From NCBI GenBank assembly GCA_945879145.1, contig CAMCUZ010000013.1, positions 1-57,807 on the forward strand: 57,807 nt of DNA. Reading direction: 5' to 3'. Below, piece by piece: positions 8,857-17,865 of this stretch (position 1 is its first letter; each line of letters starts with the position of its first letter). The notes beneath the pieces are model-generated. The model saw only the letters and a list, made by a program, of their open reading frames with translations, was not told the origin of the DNA and made no database searches. The position numbers and the translations under genes are program-made. Origin of the DNA: an uncultured Mediterranea sp. (lineage in GTDB: Bacteria > Bacteroidota > Bacteroidia > Bacteroidales > Bacteroidaceae).

Positions 8857-9531
8857 ATGGCAAACAAAGAGAAATACTACGTAGTTTGGGTGGGTGTAAC
8901 CCCTGGAGTCTATGCATCGTGGACCGAATGTCAGCTGCAAGTGAACGGCTACAAGGGAGCCCGTTACAAGTCGTTCAACACCCGCAGCGAGGCCGAGGCG
9001 GCTTATCAGTCAAGCCCCGACGACTATACCGTGGCCCCTGGTCGCAAGTCCCCGACGGCTGCAGCTTCTACCGAGGAGCAGGCCGGTGGACGACGTGCGT
9101 CAGCTCCCGATGCTCCTCTGCCCAACGAGGTGATCGAGAATGCCCTGGCCGTAGATGCGGCCTGCAGTGGCAATCCGGGGCAGATGGAGTACCGCGGCGT
9201 GCATGTGGAGAGTCGCCAGCAGCTGTTTCACTTTGGCCCGATGTATGGCACCAACAACATCGGCGAGTTCCTGGCCATTGTCCACGGCTTGGCCCTGCTC
9301 AAGCAGAAGCAGCTCGACCTGCCCCTCTACAGCGACAGCCGCAACGCCATCCTTTGGGTCAAGAAGAAGAAGTGCAAGACCACCCTTCCCCGCAATGCCA
9401 AGACCGAGGCCCTCTTCCAGCTCATCGAGCGCGCTGAGCGCTGGCTCAGCACCAACACCTACACCACCCCCATCTTGAAGTGGGAGACCGACCGCTGGGG
9501 CGAGATTCCTGCCGACTTTGGTCGCAAGTAG
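8857..9531 (+). CDS. rnhA: Ribonuclease HI with N-terminal viroplasmin-like hybrid-binding domain
   Basis: A 224-residue enzyme that cleaves the RNA strand of RNA-DNA hybrids. Residues 5-50 (YYVVWVGVTPGVYASW, then FNTRSEAEAAY) match the RNase H1 N-terminal/caulimovirus viroplasmin-like domain that binds hybrids. A Ser/Ala-rich linker follows at about 60-90. The catalytic domain from residue 95 shows Asp100 in AVDAACSGNPG, Glu137 in IGEFLAIVHGL, Asp160 in YSDSRNAI and a C-terminal WGEIPADFGRK that supplies the last acidic residue. This two-domain form is common in Bacteroidetes. It stands alone, divergent from aroK and convergent with the transporter gene. Confidence 0.92.
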   Translation: MANKEKYYVVWVGVTPGVYASWTECQLQVNGYKGARYKSFNTRSEAEAAYQSSPDDYTVAPGRKSPTAAASTEEQAGGRRASAPDAPLPNEVIENALAVDAACSGNPGQMEYRGVHVESRQQLFHFGPMYGTNNIGEFLAIVHGLALLKQKQLDLPLYSDSRNAILWVKKKKCKTTLPRNAKTEALFQLIERAERWLSTNTYTTPILKWETDRWGEIPADFGRK

Positions 9532-9652
9532 CCGCACCGGTATCCTTCGAGATGCCTTCGAGTTTCGTTCGAGAATTCTCCTATATGCCTCCTCATTTGC
9601 TCCTAATCATAATTCATCCGGTATGTGGAGCGATATGGCCTGTACCCTCCGA

Positions 9653-10642
9653 CTACGCCTTGCGCTGGCGGTCGGAGCGGAGGAAGAGGCCAGCCAGGAG
9701 CGTACCCGAGATACTGTGCCAGGCACAGGAGATGGCGCAGGGCAGTACGGAGAGGGGCTGTGCAGCAAAGAAGGTGCCGGCCAGCACAGTGGCCAATCCG
9801 GCATTCTGCATCCCTACCTCAATGGAGAGGGTACGCTTCTTGGCCTTACTGAACCGGGCCAGACGCCCAGCATTCCACCCCAGGAGATAGCCCAAGGAGT
9901 TGTGACAGAGCACCACCGCAAAGGTCCAGGCAAAGAGCCAGAGGCCACGTGCCAGCAGGTCGTCGTGAACCGTGCTGATCACTCCTCCCACGATGCAAGC
10001 TAGACAGATTACGCTACTCCCCGGCATCAGCGACTGCACATAGGGGAAGGCTTTGCGGTGGGAGTAGCGGTAATTCAGCAGACAGCCCATTCCTACAGGC
10101 AGTATGGTGACAATCAGTATGTTGAGAAACATCCCTACGGCATCAATCTCAATGATTTTGCCCGCTGTAATCTGTAGCAGCAGGGGCGTCATGACGGGAG
10201 CCAGCAGGGTAGAAGCGCAGGTCATGCCCACCGAGAACGCCACATCGCCCCGGCAGAGAAACGACATGATGTTGCTCGATACACCTCCCGGACAGCACCC
10301 CACGAGCAGAATGCCCAGAGCCAAGGCCGGCTCCAGATGAAACACCTTGACCAACAGCCAGGCCACCCCCGGCATAATCAAGAACTGGGCACAAGCTCCA
10401 ATAAAGATGTCGAGCGGTCGGCGGGCCACCACGAGGAAATCCTCCGTAGTCAGCGTCAGCCCCATCGTGAGCATAATCAGTCCCAGGATAACGGTTTGCG
10501 TAGTTCCCCTCACCCAGGCGAAGGTCTCGGGCAGGAAGAAGGTAAAGAGCGCCACGCCGATAATGAAGAGCGAAGCATGGCGAGCCAGCCAAGCGCTGGC
10601 CACAGGGAATAGCGTTCCCAGCGTAGAACGATTTGAACTCAT
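9653..10642 (-). CDS. Bile acid:sodium symporter (BASS) family transporter
   Basis: A 329-residue inner-membrane protein with about ten hydrophobic segments in the BASS/SBF fold. Signature stretches are MLTMGLTLTTEDF in the third helix region, GCCPGGVSSNIMSFL at the first crossover (sodium and substrate site), and EVGMQNAGLA at the second crossover. Family members move bile acids, ketopantoate or other organic anions with sodium; the gene is not next to pantothenate or bile-acid genes, so substrate is open. The gut setting makes bile acid attractive, but that is inference. It starts at MSSNRSTLG, 55 bp downstream of the DUF3667 gene on the same strand, so the two may be co-transcribed. Confidence 0.88.
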   Translation of the reverse strand: MSSNRSTLGTLFPVASAWLARHASLFIIGVALFTFFLPETFAWVRGTTQTVILGLIMLTMGLTLTTEDFLVVARRPLDIFIGACAQFLIMPGVAWLLVKVFHLEPALALGILLVGCCPGGVSSNIMSFLCRGDVAFSVGMTCASTLLAPVMTPLLLQITAGKIIEIDAVGMFLNILIVTILPVGMGCLLNYRYSHRKAFPYVQSLMPGSSVICLACIVGGVISTVHDDLLARGLWLFAWTFAVVLCHNSLGYLLGWNAGRLARFSKAKKRTLSIEVGMQNAGLATVLAGTFFAAQPLSVLPCAISCAWHSISGTLLAGLFLRSDRQRKA

Positions 10643-10697
10643 CGTATTTGTTTTATCCTTTAGTTTTGTTTCATTGTCGCTTTGTTCACCCTAAGCG

Positions 10698-11561
10698 TTA
10701 CTGTAGCAGGTAGGGGATGAAGCTCACGACGAGAACCGTCAGTAGCAACAGCACGAGGCAGAGCAAGCCGAAGAGCACCATGCGCCCCACGTAGCGCCAC
10801 AGGCCGATCTGGAACATCTGCCAGAAGGTGAGCAGAAAGAGCGGAATCACCACCAGATACTCTATCAACGACACGGTGCCGATGTTGTGAGCCGTGATAA
10901 AAGGGAGTCCCAAGATGTTGACCATCTGATTCTGACACCCCGTGTAGGCCATGGCCGTAGCAGCCTCGGCCAGGTTCATGGGATGCTGCCGGTAGGCCCC
11001 CTCCCTGCGGAAGGTGAGCCAGAAGGGGAGCGTGAGGATGGGCACCATCAACAGATTGAAGAAGCCGAAGTTGGCATAAATCTCGTTGAGCATGGAGTTG
11101 GTCATCTGTGCAGAGAGGTTGCTATCCGCCTGTGTTGCTCCCATGGGTTGGAAGAGCTCGTCAGATAGTTCGTGGCTCATGTTCGTCGTGGCCATAATCA
11201 GGTCGGTATGCACCACGTACTGATTGGCTAAGATGAAGAGGGTGGCCAGCAGGAGCATGGTGCTGAAGGGATTGACATAGTGGCGTCGCTTGCCCTCCAG
11301 GTAGTCGGTCACTAAGTAGCCGGGGCGGTAACACAGGTCGATGAGCGTACGGGGCAGGTTAGCCTGCAGGCCCACCACCTGGGTCATGAAGCTGTGTAGA
11401 GCGTGGCCCATGGTGATGCGCTTCACGGTGGCGTGCTGTCCACACCGAGGGCAATAGGCTCCCTCAAACTCAGCCCCACAGTTGAGGCAATGCCGTGTTC
11501 CTTCACTTTGTTCCACCTGATGCGGAATCAATCCCTCGCGAATGATTTTGTGCATATCCAT
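10698..11561 (-). CDS. DUF3667 membrane protein with N-terminal zinc ribbon
   Basis: A 287-residue protein from the ATG at 11561 (MDMHKIIREGL); the longer frame to 11639 adds residues with no family resemblance. Residues ~23-40 carry CLNCGAEFEGAYCPRCG, a four-cysteine zinc ribbon. There follows a conserved amphipathic stretch (MGHALHSF, then LIDLCYRPGYLVTDYLEGKRRHYVNPF) and about five transmembrane segments. This layout is the DUF3667 family, which is frequent in Bacteroidetes and has no known function. The 55-bp gap to the BASS transporter downstream is compatible with one transcript. Confidence 0.85.
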   Translation of the reverse strand: MDMHKIIREGLIPHQVEQSEGTRHCLNCGAEFEGAYCPRCGQHATVKRITMGHALHSFMTQVVGLQANLPRTLIDLCYRPGYLVTDYLEGKRRHYVNPFSTMLLLATLFILANQYVVHTDLIMATTNMSHELSDELFQPMGATQADSNLSAQMTNSMLNEIYANFGFFNLLMVPILTLPFWLTFRREGAYRQHPMNLAEAATAMAYTGCQNQMVNILGLPFITAHNIGTVSLIEYLVVIPLFLLTFWQMFQIGLWRYVGRMVLFGLLCLVLLLLTVLVVSFIPYLLQ

Positions 11562-11905
11562 CGAATTTCCGTTTTTTTTATCTTGATAACAAATGGGGTA
11601 TAGGAGCGAAATAGACCAACTAAAGAACTCTTCAGTCAAAAAAAATCACTCACTGTTTATAGTATAAATAATGTTAATAATGAGCGTTGTTTACGTCATT
11701 CATTCTCTATATACTCTATATATTGAAATAGGGTGGCAAAAGTACGAAATATCTCCGTTTCGTGCAAATTATTTGCCTCCCAATTTGTTACCTGTAGGGG
11801 GAAATATTTTGCCTTCCTACACATAAGAGCAACCACTTATTAGTCCGTACCATAAGTTCTTACAGTATACAATTATATTATTTCGCAAAATATATTCCTT
11901 AGGAT

Positions 11906-11935
11906 TTTGAATTTCAGAAATAAAACGTATCTTTG
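11906..11935 (+). promoter_or_regulatory. Bacteroides-type promoter for pflB
   Basis: TTTG at 11906-11909 and TATCTTTG at 11928-11935 are 18 bp apart, a good fit to the TTTG / TAnnTTTG consensus. The predicted transcript start near 11942 gives a leader of about 45 bases before the pflB ATG. The rest of the 425-bp A+T-rich space between the DUF3667 start and pflB holds no ORF. Confidence 0.75.
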
Positions 11936-11986
11936 TGACCGAGAATAATCAAGCGTTTAATATCATTAACCCCCAAAAAGTAGTCT

Positions 11987-14227
11987 ATGCAATTCCAGAA
12001 CTTACAGAACGACTTCAAAGGTACATCATGGAAGCATGAAATTGACGTACGTGACTTCATCCAGCACAATTACGAGCCATACGATGGCGACGAGAGTTTC
12101 CTGAAACCCGCTTCAGCCAAGACCACCAAGCTGTGGGACATCCTGAGCGACATGTTCAAGGTGGAACGTGAGAAGGGTGTTTATGACGCCGAAACCCGCC
12201 TTCCCCAAAGCATCGACACCTACGGCCCTGGCTACATCAGCAAGGAGGACGAGGTCATCGTAGGCGTACAGACGGACAAACCCCTGAAGCGAGGCATCTT
12301 CCCCAAGGGGGGCATTCGCATGGTAGAGTCAGCGCTCAAGGCCTACGGTTATGAGCTCGACCCCTGGACAAAGGCCATCTACACCAAGTATCGCAAGACG
12401 CACAATGAGGGTGTCTTTGCTGCCTATAACGATGATATCAAGGCTGCACGCCATGCGCACATCATCACGGGCCTGCCCGATGCTTACGGCCGCGGCCGCA
12501 TCATCGGTGACTACCGCCGCATTGCCCTCTACGGTACGGCCAACCTCATCGAAGAGAAAAAGCGCTTCCACAAGCGCATCGACATTCAGGAGTTTACCGA
12601 GGAGATTGTACGCTGCCGCGAGGAGATTACTGACCAGATTAATGCCCTCAAGGAGTTTGAGCGCATGTGCGCCAGCTATGGCTTCGACGTGACTCGTCCT
12701 GCACAGAATGCACGTGAGGCCGTGCAATGGACCTACTTCGGCTACCTGGGCGCTGTCAAGGACCAGGATGGTGCTGCCATGTCCATCGGCCGCATCTGCA
12801 CCTTCCTCGACATCTACATCCAGCGCGACCTCAAGAACGGTACCCTCACCGAGGAGGAGGCACAAGAACTCATCGACCAGATGGTCATGAAACTGCGCAT
12901 CGTACGCTTCCTGCGTACCCCCGAGTACAACGACCTCTTCTCCGGCGACCCCATTTGGGCAACGGCTTCCGTGGGTGGTATGGGCATCGACGGTCGCAAC
13001 ATGGTCACCAAGACCGACTTCCGTCTGCTCCACACGCTTTACAACATGGGTCCATCACCCGAGCCCAACATCACCGTGCTCTGGAGCGAACGTCTGCCTG
13101 AACCTTGGAAGAGATACTGTGCCAAGGTCAGCATGGACACCAGCGCCATACAGTATGAGAACGATGACCTGATGCGCCCCGAGCTAGGCGATGACTACGG
13201 TATTGCCTGCTGCGTGAGCCCCATGAAGATCGGCAAGCAGATGCAGTTCTTCGGCGCACGCGCCAACCTGGCCAAGTGCATGCTCTATGCCATCAACGGC
13301 GGTAAGGATGAGATACACGGCAATCAGGTAGGTCCCTGCTTCAGCCCCATCACCGGCGACTACCTCACCTTCGAGGAGTTCTGGCCCCGCTTCGATGCCA
13401 TGATGCGTTGGTTGGCCAAGACATACGTCAATGCCTTGAAGATTATCCACTACATGCACGACAAGTACGACTACGAAGCCTTTGAGATGGCCCTCCATGA
13501 TGGCGACGTACAGCGTACACGCGCCACGGGTATCGCCGGTATCTCCATTGTCACCGACTCTATTGCAGCGATGAAGAACTGCAAGATACGCATCGTGCGC
13601 AATGAGGCTGGCCTCGCTGTTGACTATGTCATCGAGGAAGGTGAGTACATCCCCTTCGGCAACAACCACGACGAGACCGACCAGATTGCTGTCATGCTCA
13701 CGGAGAAGTTTATGGAGTATCTGCGCCAGCACCGCACCTACCGCGATGCCATCCCCACGCAATCGCTGCTCACCATCACCAGCAACGTGGTGTATGGCCG
13801 CAACACGGGTGCCACGCCTGATGGCCGCAAGGCCGGCGTGCCCTTCGCTCCCGGTGCCAACCCCATGAATGCCCGTGACCTCAAGGGTGCCGTGGCTGCC
13901 CTGGCTTCCGTGGCCAAGCTGCCCTTCCACCACAGCAAAGATGGTATCTCCTATACCTTCGCCATCAGCCCCTCTGCCCTGGGCAAAGACCGCGAGACGC
14001 AGGCTCAGAACCTCGTCAACCTCATGGACGGCTATTTCACACCCGACGGCGGCCAGCACCTCAACGTCAATGTCTTCGACCGCGAATTGCTGATGGATGC
14101 CATGGAGCATCCTGAGAAGTATCCGCAGCTCACCATCCGCGTCAGCGGCTATGCCGTGAACTTCGTGAAGTTGACACACGAGCAGCAGCTTGACGTGCTC
14201 TCACGCACCATCAACCACTGCATGTAA
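11987..14227 (+). CDS. pflB: Formate C-acetyltransferase (pyruvate formate-lyase)
   Basis: A 746-residue glycyl-radical enzyme converting pyruvate and CoA to acetyl-CoA and formate under anaerobic conditions. The active-site pair Cys408-Cys409 is in [11 protein letters not shown]. The radical glycine is Gly721 in [12 protein letters not shown] near the C-terminus, followed by the usual helix ending in INHCM. Length matches PflB of the E. coli type. The activase gene pflA follows after 87 bp, confirming the assignment. It has the best-formed promoter in this part of the window, suggesting strong expression. Confidence 0.98.
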   Translation: MQFQNLQNDFKGTSWKHEIDVRDFIQHNYEPYDGDESFLKPASAKTTKLWDILSDMFKVEREKGVYDAETRLPQSIDTYGPGYISKEDEVIVGVQTDKPLKRGIFPKGGIRMVESALKAYGYELDPWTKAIYTKYRKTHNEGVFAAYNDDIKAARHAHIITGLPDAYGRGRIIGDYRRIALYGTANLIEEKKRFHKRIDIQEFTEEIVRCREEITDQINALKEFERMCASYGFDVTRPAQNAREAVQWTYFGYLGAVKDQDGAAMSIGRICTFLDIYIQRDLKNGTLTEEEAQELIDQMVMKLRIVRFLRTPEYNDLFSGDPIWATASVGGMGIDGRNMVTKTDFRLLHTLYNMGPSPEPNITVLWSERLPEPWKRYCAKVSMDTSAIQYENDDLMRPELGDDYGIACCVSPMKIGKQMQFFGARANLAKCMLYAINGGKDEIHGNQVGPCFSPITGDYLTFEEFWPRFDAMMRWLAKTYVNALKIIHYMHDKYDYEAFEMALHDGDVQRTRATGIAGISIVTDSIAAMKNCKIRIVRNEAGLAVDYVIEEGEYIPFGNNHDETDQIAVMLTEKFMEYLRQHRTYRDAIPTQSLLTITSNVVYGRNTGATPDGRKAGVPFAPGANPMNARDLKGAVAALASVAKLPFHHSKDGISYTFAISPSALGKDRETQAQNLVNLMDGYFTPDGGQHLNVNVFDRELLMDAMEHPEKYPQLTIRVSGYAVNFVKLTHEQQLDVLSRTINHCM

Positions 14228-14248
14228 GCCTCCATTTACACACAATAA

Positions 14249-14285
14249 GGACAAGGGGGGGGAGGGTTTCAGCCCTCCCCTGTCC
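14249..14285 (+). terminator. G/C-rich hairpin between pflB and pflA
   Basis: A GGACA and G-rich arm (14249-14266) pairs with CCCTCCCCTGTCC (14273-14285) around TTTCAG. There is no T-run after it, so it is more likely an attenuating or transcript-stabilising hairpin than a full terminator; it would lower pflA output relative to pflB. Confidence 0.6.
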
Positions 14286-14314
14286 ATATCTTATCAATTC
14301 ACCCTCATCTCCTC

Positions 14315-15088
14315 ATGCATACTCCAGCTGAAGGGCTTTTGGCCCACATCCATTCCTTTGAGAGCTTCGGGACAGTAGATGGTCCCGGCATACGCTTCGT
14401 AGTCTTCATGCAAGGTTGCCCTATGCGGTGCCTGTACTGCCACAATCCTGACACCTGGGACCCTGCACCTCAGGCAGAAGGTGGGACAAAGGCTAGTGGA
14501 GCGGGACTTTGGTCGGCTTCCCAAATGCTGGAGGAGGTACTAAAATACAGATCCTTCATCCGCACGGGCGGTGTGACCTGCTCTGGAGGTGAACCTCTGA
14601 TGCAGGCAAAGTTTGTGGAAGCATTCTTTAGGCTTTGCAAGGCTGAGGGCCTGCATACCTGTCTGGACACGAGCGGTGTCTATTTCAACGAACAGGTGAA
14701 GCAGACGCTGGAGCAATGCGACCTGGTGATGCTCGACATCAAGACACTGGACGATGAGCTGCACCCACGCCTCACGGGTCATACGCGCCAACGCAACCAA
14801 GCCTTCCTCGATTACCTGGAGCAATCGGGCAAGACATTCTGGGTGCGGCACGTCGTAGTACCCGGGCTCAACGATGACACGGCCCACCTCACAGCCTTGG
14901 CCACCCATCTGAAGCAATACCACCACCTGGAGTGCGTAGAGATTCTACCCTATCACACCATGGGTGAGATGAAATACGAGAGAATGGGCATCCCCTACCC
15001 CTTGAAGGGCGTGCCAGCCATGACGAGGGAGCAATCTCAATCGATAAGGGACCTGTTCGGCGGTATATTGAAGTGTAAAGTACAGTAA
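14315..15088 (+). CDS. pflA: Pyruvate formate-lyase activating enzyme
   Basis: A 257-residue radical-SAM enzyme that installs the glycyl radical on PflB. The cluster-binding motif is Cys35-x3-Cys39-x2-Cys42 in GCPMRCLYCHNPDTW, followed by TCSGGEPLMQ (SAM-binding GGE). The C-terminal part carries EILPYHTMGEMKYERMG, typical of PflA. Length is normal. It lies 87 bp downstream of pflB on the same strand with a hairpin between. Confidence 0.96.
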   Translation: MHTPAEGLLAHIHSFESFGTVDGPGIRFVVFMQGCPMRCLYCHNPDTWDPAPQAEGGTKASGAGLWSASQMLEEVLKYRSFIRTGGVTCSGGEPLMQAKFVEAFFRLCKAEGLHTCLDTSGVYFNEQVKQTLEQCDLVMLDIKTLDDELHPRLTGHTRQRNQAFLDYLEQSGKTFWVRHVVVPGLNDDTAHLTALATHLKQYHHLECVEILPYHTMGEMKYERMGIPYPLKGVPAMTREQSQSIRDLFGGILKCKVQ

Positions 15089-15172
15089 CCCCGGTGTGAT
15101 AAAAAGGGTGAAAATATATGAGCATCAGCAAAGATATCATCAAACAATGCTTGATTAGTAACCCTGTTTCTG

Positions 15173-15330
15173 ATGAATGCAGAAACGTCGCTGCTAGAGA
15201 ATATGGTGGCGGTGGAACTATTCAGACGATACAGCAAGGAGAATGTGTATTATCTGAATGCAGATAAGGAGATAGACTTTATAGTGCCTGTTTGGAAGTG
15301 GCTACTGAAGTCAAGCTGATATTCATTCCT
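15173..15330 (+). pseudogene. Remnant of a DUF4143/AAA_14 ATPase C-terminus
   Basis: The 48-codon frame from ATG 15173 to TGA 15317-15319 contains LLENMVAVELFRRYSKENVY then YLNADKEIDFIVP, which closely resembles the C-terminal DUF4143 region of Bacteroides AAA_14 ATPases. Family members then have a strand ending in EVK or similar. Here that phrase (TEVKL) appears in the next frame at about 15303-15317, indicating a frameshift. The ATPase domain is missing upstream. The rest of the 554-bp space up to 15642 holds only short frames I cannot assign. Confidence 0.6.
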
Positions 15331-15642
15331 GCCGCTTGCTATGCATACGTAGTGGGAGAAAATACTGTCACCGAATTTTCGAACGTCAGTCATCAACAAA
15401 ACACTAAGATTATGCAGAAACTCATCACAAGACCAAGAGGAAACTCAAATTCTCAACTCCAAGAGAGTGCTTCTATGAAGAGATTTCGTAAATCTGCACT
15501 TGTTAGTTGAATCCGCGAGTGGATGACTGGTGAGCAGATGGTTAAAAATGTCTAATGGCATTTTACTTTTCAGCGACAAAATAGTCTAAGAGATAAAGGA
15601 TAATACCGATACAGATGATTTAATCACTTAAACAACAACATT

Positions 15643-16089
15643 ATGAAAAGAACAATTCAAACCATGACGATTGTCGTTTGCTGCCTCATGGCATACCTTA
15701 TGCCGGCAAATGCAGACAACAACAAGCCTATCCAGGTGAAGGAACTTCCAGTAAAAGCTCAAACCGTGCTCACTCAGCATTTTACTAATCAGAAGGTGGT
15801 ATTAGCCACTATCGAGTCAGGCATTATAGACAAGAGCTACGACGTGGTGCTGCAGAATGGCACGAAGCTCGAGTTTGATAAGAAGGGAAATGTGACGGAG
15901 ATTGACTGCAAGCAGGGTGCCGTGCCCGAGAAATTGATTCCGCAGGCCATCTACACTTACTTGCAGGAGAACCAGCCCGGACAGACGGTCCGGAAGATAG
16001 AGTTCAATAAGAATGAATACGAGGTAGAATTGTCCAATGGTCTCGACATTACATTCAACAAGCATTTCCAGGTGATCGATATCGATTGA
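15643..16089 (+). CDS. PepSY-like (DUF2874) exported protein
   Basis: A 148-residue protein with a signal peptide (MKRTIQTMTIVVCCLMAYL, cleavage near ANA-DNN). The mature part has two copies of a PepSY-like/BLIP-like unit, each with a helix (LPVKAQTVLTQHF; IPQAIYTYLQENQP) followed by strands of the type YDVVLQNGTKLEFDKKGNV and YEVELSNGLDITFNKHFQV. Such proteins are periplasmic in Bacteroidetes and their role is not established. A strong hairpin at 16143-16176 separates it from the convergent toxin-antitoxin operon. Confidence 0.82.
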   Translation: MKRTIQTMTIVVCCLMAYLMPANADNNKPIQVKELPVKAQTVLTQHFTNQKVVLATIESGIIDKSYDVVLQNGTKLEFDKKGNVTEIDCKQGAVPEKLIPQAIYTYLQENQPGQTVRKIEFNKNEYEVELSNGLDITFNKHFQVIDID

Positions 16090-16142
16090 ATACATAATCA
16101 CCTCTTCAAGAGAACAACGTTCTCACCGTTGATACAACACTT

Positions 16143-16176
16143 ATCACGCAAGGATTTTCTACTCACCTTGCGTGAT
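16143..16176. terminator. Hairpin terminator between convergent genes
   Basis: ATCACGCAAGG (16143-16153) pairs perfectly with CCTTGCGTGAT (16166-16176) around a 12-base T-rich loop. It lies between the PepSY-like gene and the last gene of the HipBST-like operon. Confidence 0.7.
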
Positions 16177-16178
16177 AT

Positions 16179-17114
16179 TCAAATATCAACCCTATTCAGC
16201 CTGGCTACTACCAGCTCTTCATACGTTTGTTTCTGTTCGTCACTGAGGAAGGAATTTCTTATCAGTTGTTGCCATTTAGGAAGCGCTTTATGAAGCCCTG
16301 CAACAAGACGCAGTACTACATTTTCTTCCAGTCCCATTGTTCTTGCAGCATTCAGAAAATCTGTCAAGCGTAGTTTCGTTTTCTTTCCCGCAAGAGTAAG
16401 TGCCAATTCCTCCTTGTCCTTCGGATTGGCAATGGCAACATTCAGTAAGTCATAAGCTGGTGTTAGTTGATAACCTTTCATTGGTCGGTAAAGTGAAAAG
16501 TTTTTCAAGTGCATGTCGTTATTACCAGTGATAAAACAGAAGAGTAGCAACTGCATGTAATTCGTAAGGTCGAGTTTTGGTGTGTTGCTGTACTGCATGA
16601 TTGTCTTTGCTATCTGCTCATGCGATCCTTTGTACTTATACTCCGTAGGGTGTAGCGTGAGTTGACACATATCCTCCATGTCTATCTTCTCGCCATTCTT
16701 GGTCCGATCAATACGCTTTGTGATGTACCCAAGTTTTCCATCAGCCAAACGAATAAGGCTATGAGGCACCACATTAATCTTTGCAGCTTCCGCAAGGTGC
16801 ATCGTTAAGTCCTCATTTTCGGGCAACTGCTCGTAACTCTCCGTCTGTGGCTTGAAGATATAATCTCCCCAAAGTCCTACGATAGTCAGTCGGCTACAGC
16901 CATCGTGCTTGTCGAGGTTCAGAGACAATTTGGGCTGAACGCCTGTCAGAGAAGTTTGAGCACGAATTACCTGCTCTGCTAATTGGTCGAGATCTTCATG
17001 TCTGTACTCCAGCAAGGGCACATTCTTTGTCCCGAAGAACTTCCGTGCACATCCTGGATGAAAGTCTTTCTGTCCCTCTCCTAATTCTTTGTAGCAATAC
17101 AGACATTTACACAT
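16179..17114 (-). CDS. HipT-like serine/threonine kinase toxin (HipA C-terminal domain) with zinc-finger-like N-terminus
   Basis: A 311-residue HipA-fold kinase lacking the usual HipA N-subdomain 1, which is encoded by the preceding gene. Residues 1-28 hold Cys4-x2-Cys7 and His19-x2-Cys22, a likely small zinc finger. The ATP loop and probable autophosphorylation site are SLTGVQPK (Ser55, Thr57). Lys88 in YIFKPQ is the ATP lysine, Asp200 in GNNDMHLKNFS the catalytic Asp with Asn205, and Asp222 in LTPAYDLL the metal-binding Asp. HipA kinases phosphorylate tRNA synthetases; E. coli HipT targets TrpS. The target here is unknown. It overlaps the hipS-like gene by 8 bp and is visibly more A+T-rich than flanking housekeeping genes. 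Confidence 0.85.
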   Translation of the reverse strand: MCKCLYCYKELGEGQKDFHPGCARKFFGTKNVPLLEYRHEDLDQLAEQVIRAQTSLTGVQPKLSLNLDKHDGCSRLTIVGLWGDYIFKPQTESYEQLPENEDLTMHLAEAAKINVVPHSLIRLADGKLGYITKRIDRTKNGEKIDMEDMCQLTLHPTEYKYKGSHEQIAKTIMQYSNTPKLDLTNYMQLLLFCFITGNNDMHLKNFSLYRPMKGYQLTPAYDLLNVAIANPKDKEELALTLAGKKTKLRLTDFLNAARTMGLEENVVLRLVAGLHKALPKWQQLIRNSFLSDEQKQTYEELVVARLNRVDI

Positions 17115-17445
17115 TGTCGCCTCCTTCCTTGTTTATGGGTACAACACTGACAGAACCTATACACTCCTTACAGCATAACAACAATATTGACATTCGGTCA
17201 AGCATACTGATGTCAGTATTGCGAAGTGCAACGTCAAGTAGCCATCCTTCAGGTATCAACCCGTCAAAGAACGGGAATAGTACAGGACTTACGAATGTCT
17301 CCGTTTGTAATGGAAATGTTAGACTGACCGGTAGCGCATCTTCTCGTTTGAGGTACGCTTCATCATAACAGAAACGGTATTCGCCACCATCTTCTGTCAA
17401 GATGCCAGCAAGGACTTTCTTTCGATATATCTCTGCTTGTCTCAT
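17107..17445 (-). CDS. HipS-like protein (separate HipA N-subdomain 1), probable antitoxin
   Basis: A 112-residue protein matching only the first subdomain of HipA: RQAEIYRKKVLAGILTE is the opening strand pair, and the family phrase LFPFFDGLIPEGWLLD lies near residues 57-72. In the HipBST system of enteropathogenic E. coli the equivalent free-standing protein (HipS) inhibits the kinase HipT. The same role is inferred here. It begins with an ATGA overlap on the HTH gene (17442-17445) and ends inside the kinase gene, so all three are translationally coupled. A split of hipA by mutation is unlikely because each part has its own coupled start and a second locus in the window is split at the same place. 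Confidence 0.8.
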   Translation of the reverse strand: MRQAEIYRKKVLAGILTEDGGEYRFCYDEAYLKREDALPVSLTFPLQTETFVSPVLFPFFDGLIPEGWLLDVALRNTDISMLDRMSILLLCCKECIGSVSVVPINKEGGDNV

Positions 17446-17645
17446 TGCTTTTTAGTCGCTGTAAGTTCGTAGTTAAACAAATCAAGCAGCTGGTTGACCT
17501 TATCCATTCTTAGCGTCGGCTTTCCCTGTTCCAGATTGCGTACAAAGCACAAGCCTACACCAGACTTCATAGCCAAATCTTCTTGTGTAAGGCCATATTC
17601 CTTACGCAAATCCTTCACCACCATCGATAACTTTGTCTTTTCCAT
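17442..17645 (-). CDS. HipB-like XRE-family DNA-binding protein
   Basis: A 67-residue helix-turn-helix protein. The HTH spans residues ~10-60: LRKEYGLTQEDLAMKSGVG for helices 2-3 and FVRNLEQGKPTLRMDKVNQL after. It is the first gene of the operon and would bind the region just upstream to repress the operon, alone or with HipS and HipT. It lacks the long C-terminal strand of E. coli K-12 HipB. The start MEKTKLSMVV lies 23 bp downstream of a TAnnTTTG box on the minus strand. Confidence 0.88.
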   Translation of the reverse strand: MEKTKLSMVVKDLRKEYGLTQEDLAMKSGVGLCFVRNLEQGKPTLRMDKVNQLLDLFNYELTATKKQ

Positions 17646-17647
17646 AT

Positions 17648-17707
17648 AAATTATATTCTTTCGGATGCAAAATTACAATATTATTTTCATATTATATGCT
17701 TTCTGAT
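17648..17707 (-). promoter_or_regulatory. Promoter and possible operators of the first HipBST-like operon
   Basis: On the minus strand TAATTTTG at 17675-17668 is a full TAnnTTTG match. Around it, the plus strand shows a direct repeat: TTATATTCTTTCGGAT (17651-17666) and TTATATGCTTTCTGAT (17693-17708, approximate), about 42 bp apart on either side of the -7 box. These are candidate HipB-like binding sites. The -33 box is not clear. Confidence 0.45.
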
Positions 17708-17865
17708 ATAAATAGTATGATGATTTAACATTTCTATATGTTATCTACTATAGTTTCTCTATTCTTTCGGTGATTTCTGGCATTGAATCATGAATGATGA
17801 TAGTCGCCACTTATTCTACCGTGAGTTCGATGAATATACTTAGCCTACATCATTCATAGGGGTGT

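Noticed and set aside
12329..13033. Minus-strand frames inside pflB
   Set aside because: pflB is intact with all catalytic residues; the antisense products are low-complexity shadows.
16179..17445. The split HipA genes as one hipA broken by a frameshift
   Set aside because: Each part has its own overlapping start, and the second locus in this window is split at the same domain boundary, so the split is the native form.
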